From Trinickia dinghuensis (GTDB lineage Bacteria; Pseudomonadota; Gammaproteobacteria; Burkholderiales; Burkholderiaceae), in the NCBI RefSeq assembly GCF_003367175.1, contig NZ_QRGA01000010.1, positions 1 through 64,000 of the forward strand: a stretch of 64,000 nt of DNA. The letters run 5' to 3'. Below, piece after piece: positions 63,001 to 64,000 of this stretch. Both the position numbers and the translations under genes were made by a program. Positions within the stretch are counted from its first letter, which is position 1. Each line of letters begins with the position of its first letter. A model generated the notes under the pieces. That model saw only the letters and a program-made list of their open reading frames with translations. It was not told the origin of the DNA and ran no database searches.

Positions 63001-64000
63001 ATGAGTTACGAATACAACGAAGCGATCGATGGCCCGCTCGTCACCCATGACAGGGCCACGGTTGTGGCTCAGCTCAAAGCCCGCGCACCCGACTTGACCA
63101 TTCTTCACGAACCTGAAGATTTGCGGCCGTTCGAGTGTGACGGGCTGTCAGCTTACAGAACCACACCGCTCCTCGTCGCGCTCCCCGAGACCGAGGAACA
63201 AGTGGAATCGGTGCTTCGTTATGCAAATGAAAAACTGGTTCCGGTAGTCGCTCGCGGTGCGGGCACTGGCCTCTCGGGCGGTGCACTTCCCCTTGAAAAG
63301 GGAATCCTGCTTGTCATGGCTCGGTTCAATCGAATCATCGAGATTGACCCGATTGCCAGCATCGCACGCGTGCAGCCAGGGGTTCGCAATCTCGCCATTT
63401 CGCAGGCAGCAGCCCCTCACGGCCTTTATTACGCGCCCGACCCTTCGTCACAAATCGCATGCTCTATCGGCGGTAATGTCGCGGAGAACGCTGGTGGCGT
63501 GCATTGTCTGAAGTACGGCCTCACCGTGCATAACGTTCTCAAGCTCGAAATCCTGACTATCGAAGGTGAGCGCGTTACGCTGGGTTCGGAAGCGCTTGAC
63601 GCGCCTGGCTTTGACCTGCTGGCGCTTTTCACCGGCTCGGAGGGTATGCTCGGCATCGTGACTGAGGTCACGGTGAAGTTGCTCACGAAACCCCAGAGTG
63701 CCCGAGTCCTGTTAGCAAGCTTCGATGATGTCGAACGCGCGGGTGCGGCCGTTGCCGAAATCATTGGCGCGGGAATTATTCCAGGCGGGCTCGAGATGAT
63801 GGACAACCTCGCGATTCGGGCCGCTGAAGATTTCATTCATGCCGGATATCCGGTCGATGCGGCGGCCATCCTTCTGTGCGAAGTCGATGGTGCCGAAAGC
63901 GATGTGCGAGAGGACTGCGAAAAGGTCGAAGCGGTGCTGCGTGCTGCTGGTGCGACGGATGTACGACTTGCCCGAGACGAAGCCGAACGCCAGAAGTTCT
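63001..64000 (+). CDS. glcD: Glycolate oxidase FAD-binding subunit, partial
   Basis: An open frame of 333 codons runs off the window end. It encodes a VAO-type FAD-linked oxidase: VARGAGTGLSGGALPLEKG (about 82-100) binds the FAD pyrophosphate, PDPSSQIACSIGGNVAENAGG (about 146-166) and FTGSEGMLGIVTEVTVKL (about 214-231) are GlcD landmarks. GlcD works with GlcE and GlcF to oxidise glycolate or a similar 2-hydroxyacid into the quinone pool. GAGGAG lies just ahead of the ATG. D-lactate dehydrogenase of the same family is the main alternative. Confidence 0.88.
   Translation, partial: MSYEYNEAIDGPLVTHDRATVVAQLKARAPDLTILHEPEDLRPFECDGLSAYRTTPLLVALPETEEQVESVLRYANEKLVPVVARGAGTGLSGGALPLEKGILLVMARFNRIIEIDPIASIARVQPGVRNLAISQAAAPHGLYYAPDPSSQIACSIGGNVAENAGGVHCLKYGLTVHNVLKLEILTIEGERVTLGSEALDAPGFDLLALFTGSEGMLGIVTEVTVKLLTKPQSARVLLASFDDVERAGAAVAEIIGAGIIPGGLEMMDNLAIRAAEDFIHAGYPVDAAAILLCEVDGAESDVREDCEKVEAVLRAAGATDVRLARDEAERQKF

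Overview
The window is high-GC DNA carrying typical Burkholderiaceae gene content: rbs and amino-acid ABC operons, many LysR regulators, aerobic sulfur-amino-acid catabolism, type II NADH dehydrogenase and Ohr. A Paraburkholderia/Trinickia-like host is the most likely guess, inferred from gene content only. No rRNA, tRNA, CRISPR array, intact insertion sequence or phage module was seen. From about 53.3 kb onward, apparent GC falls and broken genes appear, which suggests an acquired or decaying region.

Layout. 1-1025: tail of sdhB, a terminator and a TauE/SafE-type permease. 1062-7275: complete ribose operon rbsBACRKD on the minus strand, with two palindromic operators 50 bp apart. 7456-8091: a methyltransferase. 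8131-17002: a minus-strand amide operon made of a nitrilase-fold amidase, a branched-chain/urea-type ABC transporter with a fused permease-ATPase, an amidase-signature enzyme, an AmiC-like sensor and an AmiR-like ANTAR antiterminator. Its leader holds a promoter, a hexaloop hairpin with the ANTAR signature and a strong intrinsic terminator. 17058-25049: a LysR gene divergent from an operon of a 3-hydroxyisobutyrate-type dehydrogenase, an aldehyde dehydrogenase and two DUF4392 (glutamate-cyclase-like) proteins around a SelA-like PLP enzyme, followed by an IclR regulator. 25157-30536: an Aap-type amino-acid ABC transporter in one operon with an asparaginase that lacks a conserved active-site Asp. 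30940-34536: an SHMT-like enzyme with its divergent LysR, and a class-V aminotransferase.

34616-42494: a sulfur-amino-acid unit consisting of a LysR divergent from an ABC transporter, a cysteine/thiol dioxygenase, a four-domain rhodanese and a cystathionine beta-lyase. A perfect 25-bp dyad lies in the divergent promoter region. 42613-53241: type II NADH dehydrogenase, a degenerate HAD-like protein, a tlpA-response regulator-kinase operon divergent from ohr, an exported alpha/beta hydrolase, a GDSL lipoprotein, an ABC-F ATPase and a RIO kinase.

53242-64000: an accessory stretch. It holds a LysR-controlled transporter-sulfatase-formylglycine-generating-enzyme unit, a shredded etfA remnant, a LuxR-type HTH fragment, an anion-symporter-like MFS gene, a FadR-type regulator broken by a stop codon and an internal deletion, two intact TGGT-N3-ACCA operators and the start of glcD.

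The most notable candidate system is the self-contained amide operon, in which sensor, antiterminator and RNA target sit on one transcript with transporter and enzymes. The second is the DUF4392 / PLP enzyme / DUF4392 cassette.
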